Shown: positions 1 through 6,664 of the stretch, in pieces
Layout: the number at the start of each line of letters is the position of its first letter
Position numbering within the stretch: position 1 is the stretch's first letter
Assembly (NCBI GenBank): GCA_023265235.1
Contig: JAHFUF010000236.1
Span: 1-7,478, forward strand
DNA length: 7,478 nt
Source: Blastocatellia bacterium
GTDB taxonomy: Bacteria > Acidobacteriota > Blastocatellia > Chloracidobacteriales > JADJPF01
Direction: 5' to 3'
Translations under genes and position numbers: made by a program
Notes under the pieces: model-generated
The model's input: the letters and a program-made list of their open reading frames with translations, nothing else
What the model was told of the DNA's origin: nothing
Database searches by the model: none

Positions 1-2761
1 CAGTCTTAGAAAATAGAACTCGAATTCGGTTTATTCCTATAGCAGACTTTAAGTTATCAGCCTCGGCAATTATTAAAGCACTATCTCCAGCAGCAGCAAT
101 TGCTCTAGGAAATGATTTGAGTTCAGTTGCTATACCTGAATCATCGTCTTTAGTAGTTTGTGGGCCACCAGCAATAATATTAATTATGCCTGTTGCCATA
201 GTAACACGACGAACTGAACGAGTTCGCCCATCAGCAATAACCAAGTCTCCATTGGCAGACACATCTATAGAAATAGGCTCAAGTATTGATTGCATAGCAG
301 GAATATTATCCGCTCCACGACACTTATCTCCTGGGACATTACCACACCCTGCTATAGTAGAAATTTGCCCACCACCAGACTCAGTAAATGGAACCAACCG
401 TACACGTAAGTTACCACGATCAGCTATTACTAAACCCAATCTACTAATTACAACATCTATAGGGCTACTAATATTAGCCATTCTGGCTAACATTCCATCG
501 CCATTAAAAAGAGGTTCTCCTGTACCTACATAAGTAAAGACCTGTTTAGTAACACTGTTAAAAACTCTTATACGATTGTTTAGATTGTCAGCAATAAAGA
601 TAAACTTACCATCTGGAGAAACAGCTAACGCTATTGGATCAATAGCTGCCCTAAGTGCGTCAATGCCTTCTTGTGGTTCTCTAGACTCTATTTTCCTTCT
701 GCCGCTACCAATAATAGTATTAATATCCCCTGTAATAGCATCTATTTTGCGTACACGAGAGTTTCCGCGATCAGCAACATAGACATTGCCTTCAAAGTCT
801 ACAGCTAGCCCACCAGGTTTATTTAAACTAGCTACAATAGCTGGGCCTTTATCGCCGTTAAAATCTGCTGCACCATTCCCAGCAACAGTACTAATCATCC
901 CTGATTTGGTATTAATTTTTCGCACACGGTTATTGTTTTCATCTGCAATAAAAATGTTACCCATTCCATCTATGGCAACGCTTGCAGGAGAAAATAGAGT
1001 AGAAGCTTTTGCTAATCCACCATCCCCAATAAACGGAACACCCCCAGCAATTGTAGTTATCTCCCCTGCTACTAATTGAGACAAAGCCTTGGCAGTAATG
1101 GTAAAAAGTTTTTGCTCCATTCCACCGCGAGTTTGTAAAGTAAGAGTTCTTTTGCCAGGAGTTTTTTGCCTAGGCACAGTTAAACGAATAGTATTGGCAT
1201 CTAGGACATCCAAGTCCTCTGCTTGGCTATCACCTATAAAAACTTTGCTTTCTGGGCCAAAATTTTCTCCTCTTAAGATCAGTTCTGAACCTCCAGCTAA
1301 GTCATCACTACTTCGGCTCATAGAATTAATCTTTGGTGCTCCAATGGTCACAATCTTAAAAGCTTCATCATTAGAAACCGCACCAGCGTCAGAAACAAAA
1401 ATTTGTGTGCCACGAACATTTACCCCTATGGCATTGTTAAATGTTGCTCCGCCTCCTTGAGCTAAAGAAACACGATCTCTACCCTTTTTCGTTGGTACTA
1501 TTACATCTACGCCATCTTGATCAGTAACATAAATAGCACCAAAAAGATCTTGGGTAACGGATATTGGGTTATTAAACTTAAACTCTTGATTAGCACCTGA
1601 TTGCAATGATTGTAGCTCTAGGTCTTCTCTAGACATTCTATCTAAGCTTTGGGTAAGGTTTTTTGTAGAGGTTGTAGAACCTAAAGTTGTCACAATACCT
1701 TCACGAGAAACTTGACGAATTACATTATTCCCTCTATCAACAACATTTAAGATTGTTCCTTCTGGACTAAGACTAATGCTAGTTGGGCTATTAAATAAAG
1801 CTTCGCGCTTTATTCCATCCTGTTTACCTAAGCGACCTGGCTGACCTGCAACAAGCTGGACTTTTGACCTACTAAAATCTACAAAATAAATCGCATGGTT
1901 ATCTGTGTCTGCAATAAAAATATTTCCACCAGAATCAACCGCCACCCCTTGAGGAGAACTTAAAGTAATATCAGTTGGGTTAATAAAAGTCATTTCGTCA
2001 TTGCTCATTAGTGCAGTTAACAAGCCTGGACTACCAGTACCTAACATTGTTTGGACACCATTATCAAAACCTATTTTCCTAATTGAATGATTTAAGGTGT
2101 CTGCAATAAAAATACCGCTTCTAGCTCTGTCATCTACACAAATTCCAATTGGCCCAGCAAATTGTGCTTGCCTAGTTCTTTCACCATCAAGCTTACCTTT
2201 TGTACCAGTCCCAGCATAAATTATTGCTGGTTGTTGAACATCATCTACCTTAAGGATTTGATTTTTTATTGGATCAGCTAAGTAAATTGCTCCACTAATA
2301 TCTTGATCTGCTTGCCCTAAAACTTTAGCACCTTTTCCTTTGTTAACTTTGGTTACAATTATAAATGTAGAGCTAGTTTCATTTCCTCTTCGTACAGTGA
2401 TAGTTCCATAACCAGGATTATTTCCTCGAATCATTCCTTGGGCTGAATCAATTATGCTAACAACATTTGGGCTACCAGACTCTAGAGTAAACCCTGTTAC
2501 TGGCTGATTATTACTATCCACAATTTGTAGCTTAAGGGTGTTACCTGAATTAACAACAGGGTTTACTTTCCCCTCTGGTGAAAGAATTTTTATATTAGCA
2601 GTGTTAGAACTTTGTAAAGGAGTTACTAAGTTTGGGAGTATTTTAGAAACTTTTAGATGAATAACTTCTCGTTTCCCAGCTAAAAAAGCTTTTGGAGGAA
2701 CTATTAATGGTATTACTAGTAAAATAGCTAAAATTAGTCTAAAGAATTTTAATTTATTCAT
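1..2761 (-). CDS. Secreted NHL-repeat protein with BIG2-like and IPT/TIG domains (3' end beyond window)
   Basis: The minus-strand frame is open for 920 codons from ATG at 2761 to the window edge, with no stop seen, so the C-terminus is missing. Residues 1-28 are a Sec signal peptide: basic N-terminus, hydrophobic core (LILAILLVIPLIV), likely cleavage near AFLA|G. Residues ~70-138 resemble an Ig/BIG2-type beta domain. Residues ~155-470 hold six NHL core motifs: YLAD 160, FIAD 218, FIAD 282, NVVD 339, YVTD 411, FVSD 455. Residues ~475-555 are an IPT/TIG domain (LRGENFGPESKVFIG, then TIRLTVP). Residues ~565-920 hold six more motifs: FIAD 604, YVAD 661, FIAD 722, VIAD 778, VIAD 841, IIAE 897. Many are followed by N-x-R-[VI]-R and alternate with TIAG...GDGG-type links. 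C806 and C814 could form a disulfide. NHL and IPT domains bind proteins or ligands and have no catalysis implied, so an exported or surface scaffold is most likely; its partner is unknown. The start is fixed by a strong SD and an upstream in-frame stop. Confidence 0.9.
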   Translation of the reverse strand, partial: MNKLKFFRLILAILLVIPLIVPPKAFLAGKREVIHLKVSKILPNLVTPLQSSNTANIKILSPEGKVNPVVNSGNTLKLQIVDSNNQPVTGFTLESGSPNVVSIIDSAQGMIRGNNPGYGTITVRRGNETSSTFIIVTKVNKGKGAKVLGQADQDISGAIYLADPIKNQILKVDDVQQPAIIYAGTGTKGKLDGERTRQAQFAGPIGICVDDRARSGIFIADTLNHSIRKIGFDNGVQTMLGTGSPGLLTALMSNDEMTFINPTDITLSSPQGVAVDSGGNIFIADTDNHAIYFVDFSRSKVQLVAGQPGRLGKQDGIKREALFNSPTSISLSPEGTILNVVDRGNNVIRQVSREGIVTTLGSTTSTKNLTQSLDRMSREDLELQSLQSGANQEFKFNNPISVTQDLFGAIYVTDQDGVDVIVPTKKGRDRVSLAQGGGATFNNAIGVNVRGTQIFVSDAGAVSNDEAFKIVTIGAPKINSMSRSSDDLAGGSELILRGENFGPESKVFIGDSQAEDLDVLDANTIRLTVPRQKTPGKRTLTLQTRGGMEQKLFTITAKALSQLVAGEITTIAGGVPFIGDGGLAKASTLFSPASVAIDGMGNIFIADENNNRVRKINTKSGMISTVAGNGAADFNGDKGPAIVASLNKPGGLAVDFEGNVYVADRGNSRVRKIDAITGDINTIIGSGRRKIESREPQEGIDALRAAIDPIALAVSPDGKFIFIADNLNNRIRVFNSVTKQVFTYVGTGEPLFNGDGMLARMANISSPIDVVISRLGLVIADRGNLRVRLVPFTESGGGQISTIAGCGNVPGDKCRGADNIPAMQSILEPISIDVSANGDLVIADGRTRSVRRVTMATGIINIIAGGPQTTKDDDSGIATELKSFPRAIAAAGDSALIIAEADNLKSAIGINRIRVLFSKT

Positions 2762-2766
2762 AGTAT

Positions 2767-2774
2767 CACTCCTT
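2767..2774 (-). promoter_or_regulatory. Ribosome binding site of the NHL-repeat gene
   Basis: On the minus strand AAGGAGTG precedes the ATG at 2761, with 7 nt between the AAGGAG core and the start codon. This is a near-consensus Shine-Dalgarno sequence and decides the start. The next in-frame codons upstream reach a stop without another good start. It contrasts with the kinase gene, where no comparable SD is visible. Confidence 0.85.
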
Positions 2775-2820
2775 AATCGATCTAGAGCAGATATAGGGTA
2801 GTTTACAAAAGTTTATAAAT

Positions 2821-2877
2821 TTAATGCCCAGAGATAAATCACTGGGCTATTGTCAAATGCCCCTAACAGGGCATTAA
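2821..2877. repeat. Nested inverted-repeat cluster, possible intergenic repeat or terminator
   Basis: The outer arms TTAATGCCC (2821-2829) and GGGCATTAA (2869-2877) are perfect 9-bp complements. Inside are two competing hairpins: GCCCAG (2826-2831) with CTGGGC (2842-2847), loop 10 nt; and AATGCCC (2856-2862) with GGGCATT (2869-2875), loop 6 nt. The arms are shared, so alternative folds exclude one another. Downstream of the kinase-PEGA pair it could act as a terminator or a 3'-end stabiliser. However, only a weak, interrupted T-rich stretch follows on the minus strand, so a classical intrinsic terminator is doubtful. The pattern resembles short intergenic repeats in several environmental phyla, but copy number cannot be judged from one window. 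Confidence 0.6.
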
Positions 2878-2902
2878 TTCCATGTATATTATCAGGAATA
2901 AA

Positions 2903-2981
2903 AAATGTAAGAGCGAACCTATGTGTTCGCCCTCTTTTGCTTATCGAAGAAGGGCGAACACATAGGTTCGCCCCTACATTT
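2903..2981. repeat. REP/BIME-like element: two palindromic units in inverted orientation
   Basis: The left arm (2903-2933) and right arm (2951-2981) are 31 nt each and complementary at 29 of 31 positions by my alignment, with a 17-nt spacer. Each arm is itself a hairpin. On the right, GGGCGAAC (2952-2959) pairs perfectly with GTTCGCCC (2966-2973) around a 6-nt loop. On the left, GAGCGAAC (2911-2918) pairs with GTTCGCCC (2925-2932) with one mismatch. The element is much richer in G+C than its surroundings. Head-to-head palindromic units are the classic layout of REP pairs (BIMEs), which are mobilised in trans by RAYT (TnpA-REP, Y1) transposases. No such transposase is in the window. It could also act as an mRNA stabiliser or terminator for the PEGA transcript. 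Confidence 0.75.
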
Positions 2982-3079
2982 GAATAATTTAGATGATATT
3001 TTATATTTTTATCCATTTACAAAAATATCCCCTTATTCCAGATAATGTCTCATTTATATAAATTTATTGTACCTGCTTG

Positions 3080-4474
3080 TTATCTGACTGCTTTGGTATC
3101 TGTAGGTAAGCTTATATCAAAAGCATGTACCAAAAAATCTTGATCTGGCAACAATGCAAACCCCATTCCACCAATAGGAAAAGTGTTACTAGGATCCTTA
3201 AATAACCCAAGAGAATATTCTTCTCCTATATTACTAGGGGTAATCGAGTGTTGAATTACATTACCAGATATTTGGATGCGGATTCGATAATCTTCCCCTA
3301 CCTTTAACTCAACAGGCAATGGCAAAGCAGGATCAGCAGGTGATTCTAAGTTATAAACTCCATCTCTACAGATATAAACACGAAATTGATTAGCAAACTT
3401 TCCGCTTGTGCCACCAAAATAGAACAGATAATAATTTTCTGCATCCCTAGCACGCACTATCCAAGCAGCCCCACCACCTTTATTTAAGCGCAATCCAAAA
3501 GAAATATTACAATCTCTATAACGTTTGTTTTTTGGTAACCCTACTCCTGTGTCTCCACGCAAGTAAAGTAGTCCGTTTTCTGCCTTCCAACCTTTAGGAG
3601 CATCCCAAAAAGCTAGCCCCGAAAGAAAGGTGTCACTAAAAGCAGCACTTGTTGGTAGTGGTGTTAGCTCTAGGGTTAAGTCTAGATCTTTTTCTGCTTC
3701 TGTTGTGATGTCCTGCTCTTTTGGCTCATAGTCTTCTAGCTCTACTCTAACTTTATAGTTTTTATCTGGTTTTAGAGTAGCAAGCCTTAATATTCCTGTA
3801 GCAGGGGCTTTCCCATTAGGTTCACCATTAAGATAACATCTTGCTCCAGCTAAAGTCTTAAGAGTTAAATTTACTGGAACACGTTCTAAAGAAACAGGAA
3901 TAAGGTTATCTTCTTCAACATTAGCACTAATTCGAGTACTTAATGGCAAATATCCTCGCCGATTAACAGAAATATTATGTTCTCCAGGGTTGGTTTTAAT
4001 CTTAATAGTTTTATTTTCTAGATCAACAATAAATTGTTCTGGTGTTAAATTGTTATTATCTAGGTTTATTTTTAACCCTGCTCCTAGTTCAGTAAAGGTT
4101 AACAAAATAATAGCAAAGGTTGGCTTAAGCTTAGCGTTTACTGTACTTGGCTTTCCAGCTTTAACAGTAATTTGCTCACGATGCTCTTCATATTCTGAAC
4201 GTTTTATCACTAAGGTGTAGTCACCAGGCTTAACATTAGTTTGTGTTAATTCTCCTTTAGCATTAGTTAGACCAACTTTTTTGTTATTTAAATAAACTTC
4301 TGCTTCTGACGGATTAGTAACAACTAGTAAAGCTCCTAGAGTAGGTTTAGCTGGAACAACCATAGGTTTATCTGTTTCTACTTTTTTTATTTCTCGTTGG
4401 GCAAAGGTAGGAAAGGAAAACACTAATACTAGAATAATTACTTTGGTCAAATAGCTTGTCTTACTTTTGATCAT
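3080..4474 (-). CDS. Secreted PEGA-repeat protein with C-terminal jelly-roll (LamG/DUF1080-like) domain
   Basis: This 464-residue exported protein has a Sec signal peptide at residues 1-25 (K-rich start, core VIILVLVFSF, cleavage TFA|Q). Residues ~47-118 are a clear PEGA domain (NPSEAEVYLNNKKVG, VKPGDYTLVIKRSEYEEH). Residues ~119-198 are a diverged PEGA-like unit (NPGEHNISVNRRGY) and ~199-273 a third (GARCYLNGEPNGKAP, YKVRVELEDYE). Residues ~279-456 read as one beta-rich concanavalin-like jelly roll (FSDTFLSG, GLLYLRG, AAWIVRARDAENYYLFYFGG, YRIRIQISG), a fold seen in LamG and 3-keto-disaccharide hydrolase (DUF1080) families. No catalytic residues could be assigned, so binding of glycans or cell-wall polymer is a guess. 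The ATG lies 3 nt after the upstream kinase stop, with only a weak AAAGAGAG SD inside the kinase's 3' end, suggesting translational coupling. No lipobox cysteine is present, so it is probably periplasmic or secreted rather than a lipoprotein. Confidence 0.88.
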   Translation of the reverse strand: MIKSKTSYLTKVIILVLVFSFPTFAQREIKKVETDKPMVVPAKPTLGALLVVTNPSEAEVYLNNKKVGLTNAKGELTQTNVKPGDYTLVIKRSEYEEHREQITVKAGKPSTVNAKLKPTFAIILLTFTELGAGLKINLDNNNLTPEQFIVDLENKTIKIKTNPGEHNISVNRRGYLPLSTRISANVEEDNLIPVSLERVPVNLTLKTLAGARCYLNGEPNGKAPATGILRLATLKPDKNYKVRVELEDYEPKEQDITTEAEKDLDLTLELTPLPTSAAFSDTFLSGLAFWDAPKGWKAENGLLYLRGDTGVGLPKNKRYRDCNISFGLRLNKGGGAAWIVRARDAENYYLFYFGGTSGKFANQFRVYICRDGVYNLESPADPALPLPVELKVGEDYRIRIQISGNVIQHSITPSNIGEEYSLGLFKDPSNTFPIGGMGFALLPDQDFLVHAFDISLPTDTKAVR

Positions 4475-4477
4475 TTT

Positions 4478-6559
4478 CTAATTACTCTCTTTAGCAGTTA
4501 CAGCTAATCGAAATCCAATATTTGAATCTTTTTTAGTAACCTCATACCAAGCACGACTAGTTACACGTAAATATGTTGGTTCTGCATTAAAAGAACCTCC
4601 TTTTACCACTCGACATTCTTGATCTTTTTCTGTCACTTTTTTCTCATAAGCACTATTAGGATAAGCATTAAAACTTGAACTTGTCCACTCTGCTACATTA
4701 CCAGCCATAGCAAATATTCCAAAAGGACTACGGTCTGAGCTGTTATTTGGAGGAACGTCTATAGAAGCCGGGTTTTTAATCCTATCGGCTGGTTTTGCAC
4801 CATAAACAAAACTTGAGTCCCAATCATCTCCCCAAGGAAATAAAGCCTCGCTATTGCCTCGTGCAGCATATTCCCATTCTGCTTCTGAAGGTAGGCGAAA
4901 ATCTATTTTTTCTTTCTCCTTACGCCACTTACAATAAGCTACAACATCATCCCAGCTTATTTGGTTAACAGGAAGTTTAGCGGCTCCATCAGAAAAACTT
5001 TTGGTTTCTTTATCCCAGTTTGTAGGCACATTATAGTTAGTTGCTTTAATAAATTCATAGTAATCTGCATTAGTAACTTCATATTTACCAATATAATAAG
5101 CCTCTAGGTTTACCCCATGTGCAGGTTTTTCAAAGTCTTCAACAGTACAACCTGGAATATAATCACATTTTTTTCCATTAGTGCCTATTGTTGCTGATGT
5201 TGCTGGAATTAAAACAAAGTTTTCTTTTAATAATATTTCTTTCTCACTCAATTTTTTAGCAGTATCAATTGGAGTAGGACTAGAAGAATTAACTATATTT
5301 ACTTCAGAGCTAGACATTTTCCAAATACCAAAGATAGAAAATATCAAAACTATTGCAATTGAGCTAACAGCATACTTAACAAATGGGTTAGTAGATGGAG
5401 CCACATTTTCTACTACTATGTTTTGAGGTCTGGGAACATCTACATAGACTATTTTTTCTGTTGAAATTGAGTTTGTGTTCCTAGTTATTGGGTTTGACTG
5501 AACAGTTTCACTAAAAACCTGTGCAAATTCTTTAGCACTTTGATAACGGTTTTTAGGCTGTTTTTCTAGAAGCTTCATTACTACATCAGCAATAGACTGT
5601 GGCAACTCTGGCATAACCTGTTTGATATTTATTGGGTTATCGCGGACATGCTTAAAGAGCATACTTAAGGTATTTTCTGCTTCAAAAGGCAATGAACCAC
5701 AAAGAAGCTCATAAAGAATAACACCAAAAGAGTAAAGATCTGAACGGCCATCTAACTTCATTCCTTGACACTGTTCAGGGGACATATAATGAGGTGTGCC
5801 TAAAAGTGCTCCTGTACTAGTTAACTTTCCTTCTGAGAGTGTGCTACCACTAACTTTTGCAATACCAAAATCTAGGACTTTAACGACTTCACGATCTTCT
5901 TGGTTATGGAAAAAAATATTATCTGGTTTTAAGTCACGATGAACAATACCTTTATGGTGCATAGCCTCTAAAACACTACAAACCTGTTGTATTAAGTTAA
6001 GTGCTTCTGGGATAGAAAACTGTTTAAGCCTTGTTAACCGCTTACGTAAAGATTCACCATTTAAGTATTCCATAACTAAATAGCAAACATTATCTTCTAC
6101 ACCAAAATCAAACACTTTTACTGCATTAGGGTGATCTATTGCCGCAGTAGCTTTGGCTTCACGCTTAAACCTATCTGTCGCCTCTTCTTCATCACCAATA
6201 AAAGTAGTGTTGAGAACTTTAATTGCCACTTTACTGCCTAAAGCAATATGGTTTGCAACATAGACTTGCCCCATACCACCAGAACCAATCATTTTAATAA
6301 CTTTATATTTACCTTGAAAAACCTTTCCTGATTCTAATATTTCTTTACGTTTACGGCCTTTTTTTACTTCCTCTATCTCTTGCAAAATGGCAGATTCTGC
6401 CAAGGAAATTTGTTCGGCAATATCTGCTAAGGTTTTATCTTGATCATTAGTTTGCTGTTCTCCATCAGAAGTTAAACGTGCTGTAGGCAGTTCTTCTATA
6501 TTTTCTATTTTTCGAGTAGGAGCTTTTTGTTTATATGGATCAGGTTCTAGAGATTTCAT
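4478..6559 (-). CDS. Transmembrane Hanks-type Ser/Thr kinase with exported SUMF/FGE-like domain
   Basis: The 693-residue protein transfers phosphate from ATP to Ser/Thr of unknown targets. Residues 1-84 are a charged leader with a likely helical or coiled stretch (~43-75). Residues ~85-352 are a complete kinase domain: glycine loop GSGGMGQV 92-99, VAIK with K114, helix-C E134, HRD 207-209 with K211 and N214, DFG 230-232, activation segment with several Thr/Ser ending at SPE 260-262, D274 and R338. It should therefore be active and of the RD class, typically switched on by activation-loop autophosphorylation. One transmembrane helix spans ~394-413. Residues ~446-687 are a formylglycine-generating-enzyme/SUMF fold (YYIGKYEVTNADYYEFI, RLPSEAEWEYAARG, FPWGDDWD, AMAGNVAEWT, VVKGGSF, NIGFRLAV). 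The two catalytic cysteines of true FGE are replaced by A659 and L664, so it is likely a ligand-binding sensor outside the membrane. C465 and C471 may form a disulfide. No SD precedes the ATG. The next gene starts 3 nt after its TAG. Confidence 0.93.
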   Translation of the reverse strand: MKSLEPDPYKQKAPTRKIENIEELPTARLTSDGEQQTNDQDKTLADIAEQISLAESAILQEIEEVKKGRKRKEILESGKVFQGKYKVIKMIGSGGMGQVYVANHIALGSKVAIKVLNTTFIGDEEEATDRFKREAKATAAIDHPNAVKVFDFGVEDNVCYLVMEYLNGESLRKRLTRLKQFSIPEALNLIQQVCSVLEAMHHKGIVHRDLKPDNIFFHNQEDREVVKVLDFGIAKVSGSTLSEGKLTSTGALLGTPHYMSPEQCQGMKLDGRSDLYSFGVILYELLCGSLPFEAENTLSMLFKHVRDNPINIKQVMPELPQSIADVVMKLLEKQPKNRYQSAKEFAQVFSETVQSNPITRNTNSISTEKIVYVDVPRPQNIVVENVAPSTNPFVKYAVSSIAIVLIFSIFGIWKMSSSEVNIVNSSSPTPIDTAKKLSEKEILLKENFVLIPATSATIGTNGKKCDYIPGCTVEDFEKPAHGVNLEAYYIGKYEVTNADYYEFIKATNYNVPTNWDKETKSFSDGAAKLPVNQISWDDVVAYCKWRKEKEKIDFRLPSEAEWEYAARGNSEALFPWGDDWDSSFVYGAKPADRIKNPASIDVPPNNSSDRSPFGIFAMAGNVAEWTSSSFNAYPNSAYEKKVTEKDQECRVVKGGSFNAEPTYLRVTSRAWYEVTKKDSNIGFRLAVTAKESN

Positions 6560-6664
6560 AAATAATGCTTAATCAGATATCAAAATTTTAAATAATAAAC
6601 TGTTAGGAAAGAACATTTTACCACCCTACAGAGCTTACAAAAAATTATTTATCCAAAATTAAAT
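6560..6664 (-). promoter_or_regulatory. Probable leader/promoter region of the kinase-PEGA pair, elements not resolved
   Basis: These 105 very AT-rich nt lie between the receptor's TAG stop and the kinase ATG. No strong hairpin-plus-T-tract terminator for the receptor gene is visible, and no convincing sigma-70-type promoter. The best -10-like hexamer, TAAAAT on the minus strand, lacks a properly spaced -35. No purine-rich SD lies in the last 15 nt before the kinase ATG. A promoter here is inferred from position only; read-through from the receptor gene is equally possible. Confidence 0.3.

Larger units (their letters stand above)
2762..3079. other. Intergenic region carrying two inverted-repeat elements
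   Basis: These 318 nt separate the PEGA gene's TAA stop (3080-3082) from the ATG of the NHL gene. They contain a hairpin cluster at 2821-2877, a REP/BIME-like double hairpin at 2903-2981, very AT-rich sequence at 2982-3079 and the NHL gene's SD. The promoter of the NHL gene should lie here if that gene is transcribed separately, but no convincing -35/-10 pair was found on the minus strand. I see no real protein gene: the 67-codon frame at 2813-3016 is mostly translated repeat. Confidence 0.75.

Noticed and set aside
117..1460. Four successive plus-strand open frames (117-533, 576-782, 786-1079, 1089-1460)
   Set aside because: They lie antisense to the uninterrupted 920-codon NHL/IPT frame, show low-complexity Ser/Pro/Ile-rich translations and have no family motifs.
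2828..2856. Perfect TTGACA -35 box on the minus strand (2856-2851) as promoter of the NHL gene
   Set aside because: The position 17 nt downstream reads CTCTGG, not a -10 box, and the hexamer sits inside the inverted-repeat cluster.
2813..3016. Minus-strand 67-codon frame as a real small gene
   Set aside because: Most of it is translated inverted repeat. It has no domain and no well-spaced SD, so it is treated as spurious.
4490..4640. Variable region of a diversity-generating retroelement at the kinase C-terminus
   Set aside because: The fold fits, but no reverse transcriptase, template repeat or near-duplicate of this segment was seen in the window.
4478..5230. Active formylglycine-generating enzyme or sulfatase-maturation function
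   Set aside because: Both catalytic cysteine positions are replaced (A659, L664) and the domain is fused to a kinase; no sulfatase gene is nearby.
3990..5426. Plus-strand frames 3990-4220 and 5181-5426
   Set aside because: They are antisense shadows inside the PEGA and kinase genes, whose own frames carry clear domains and motifs.
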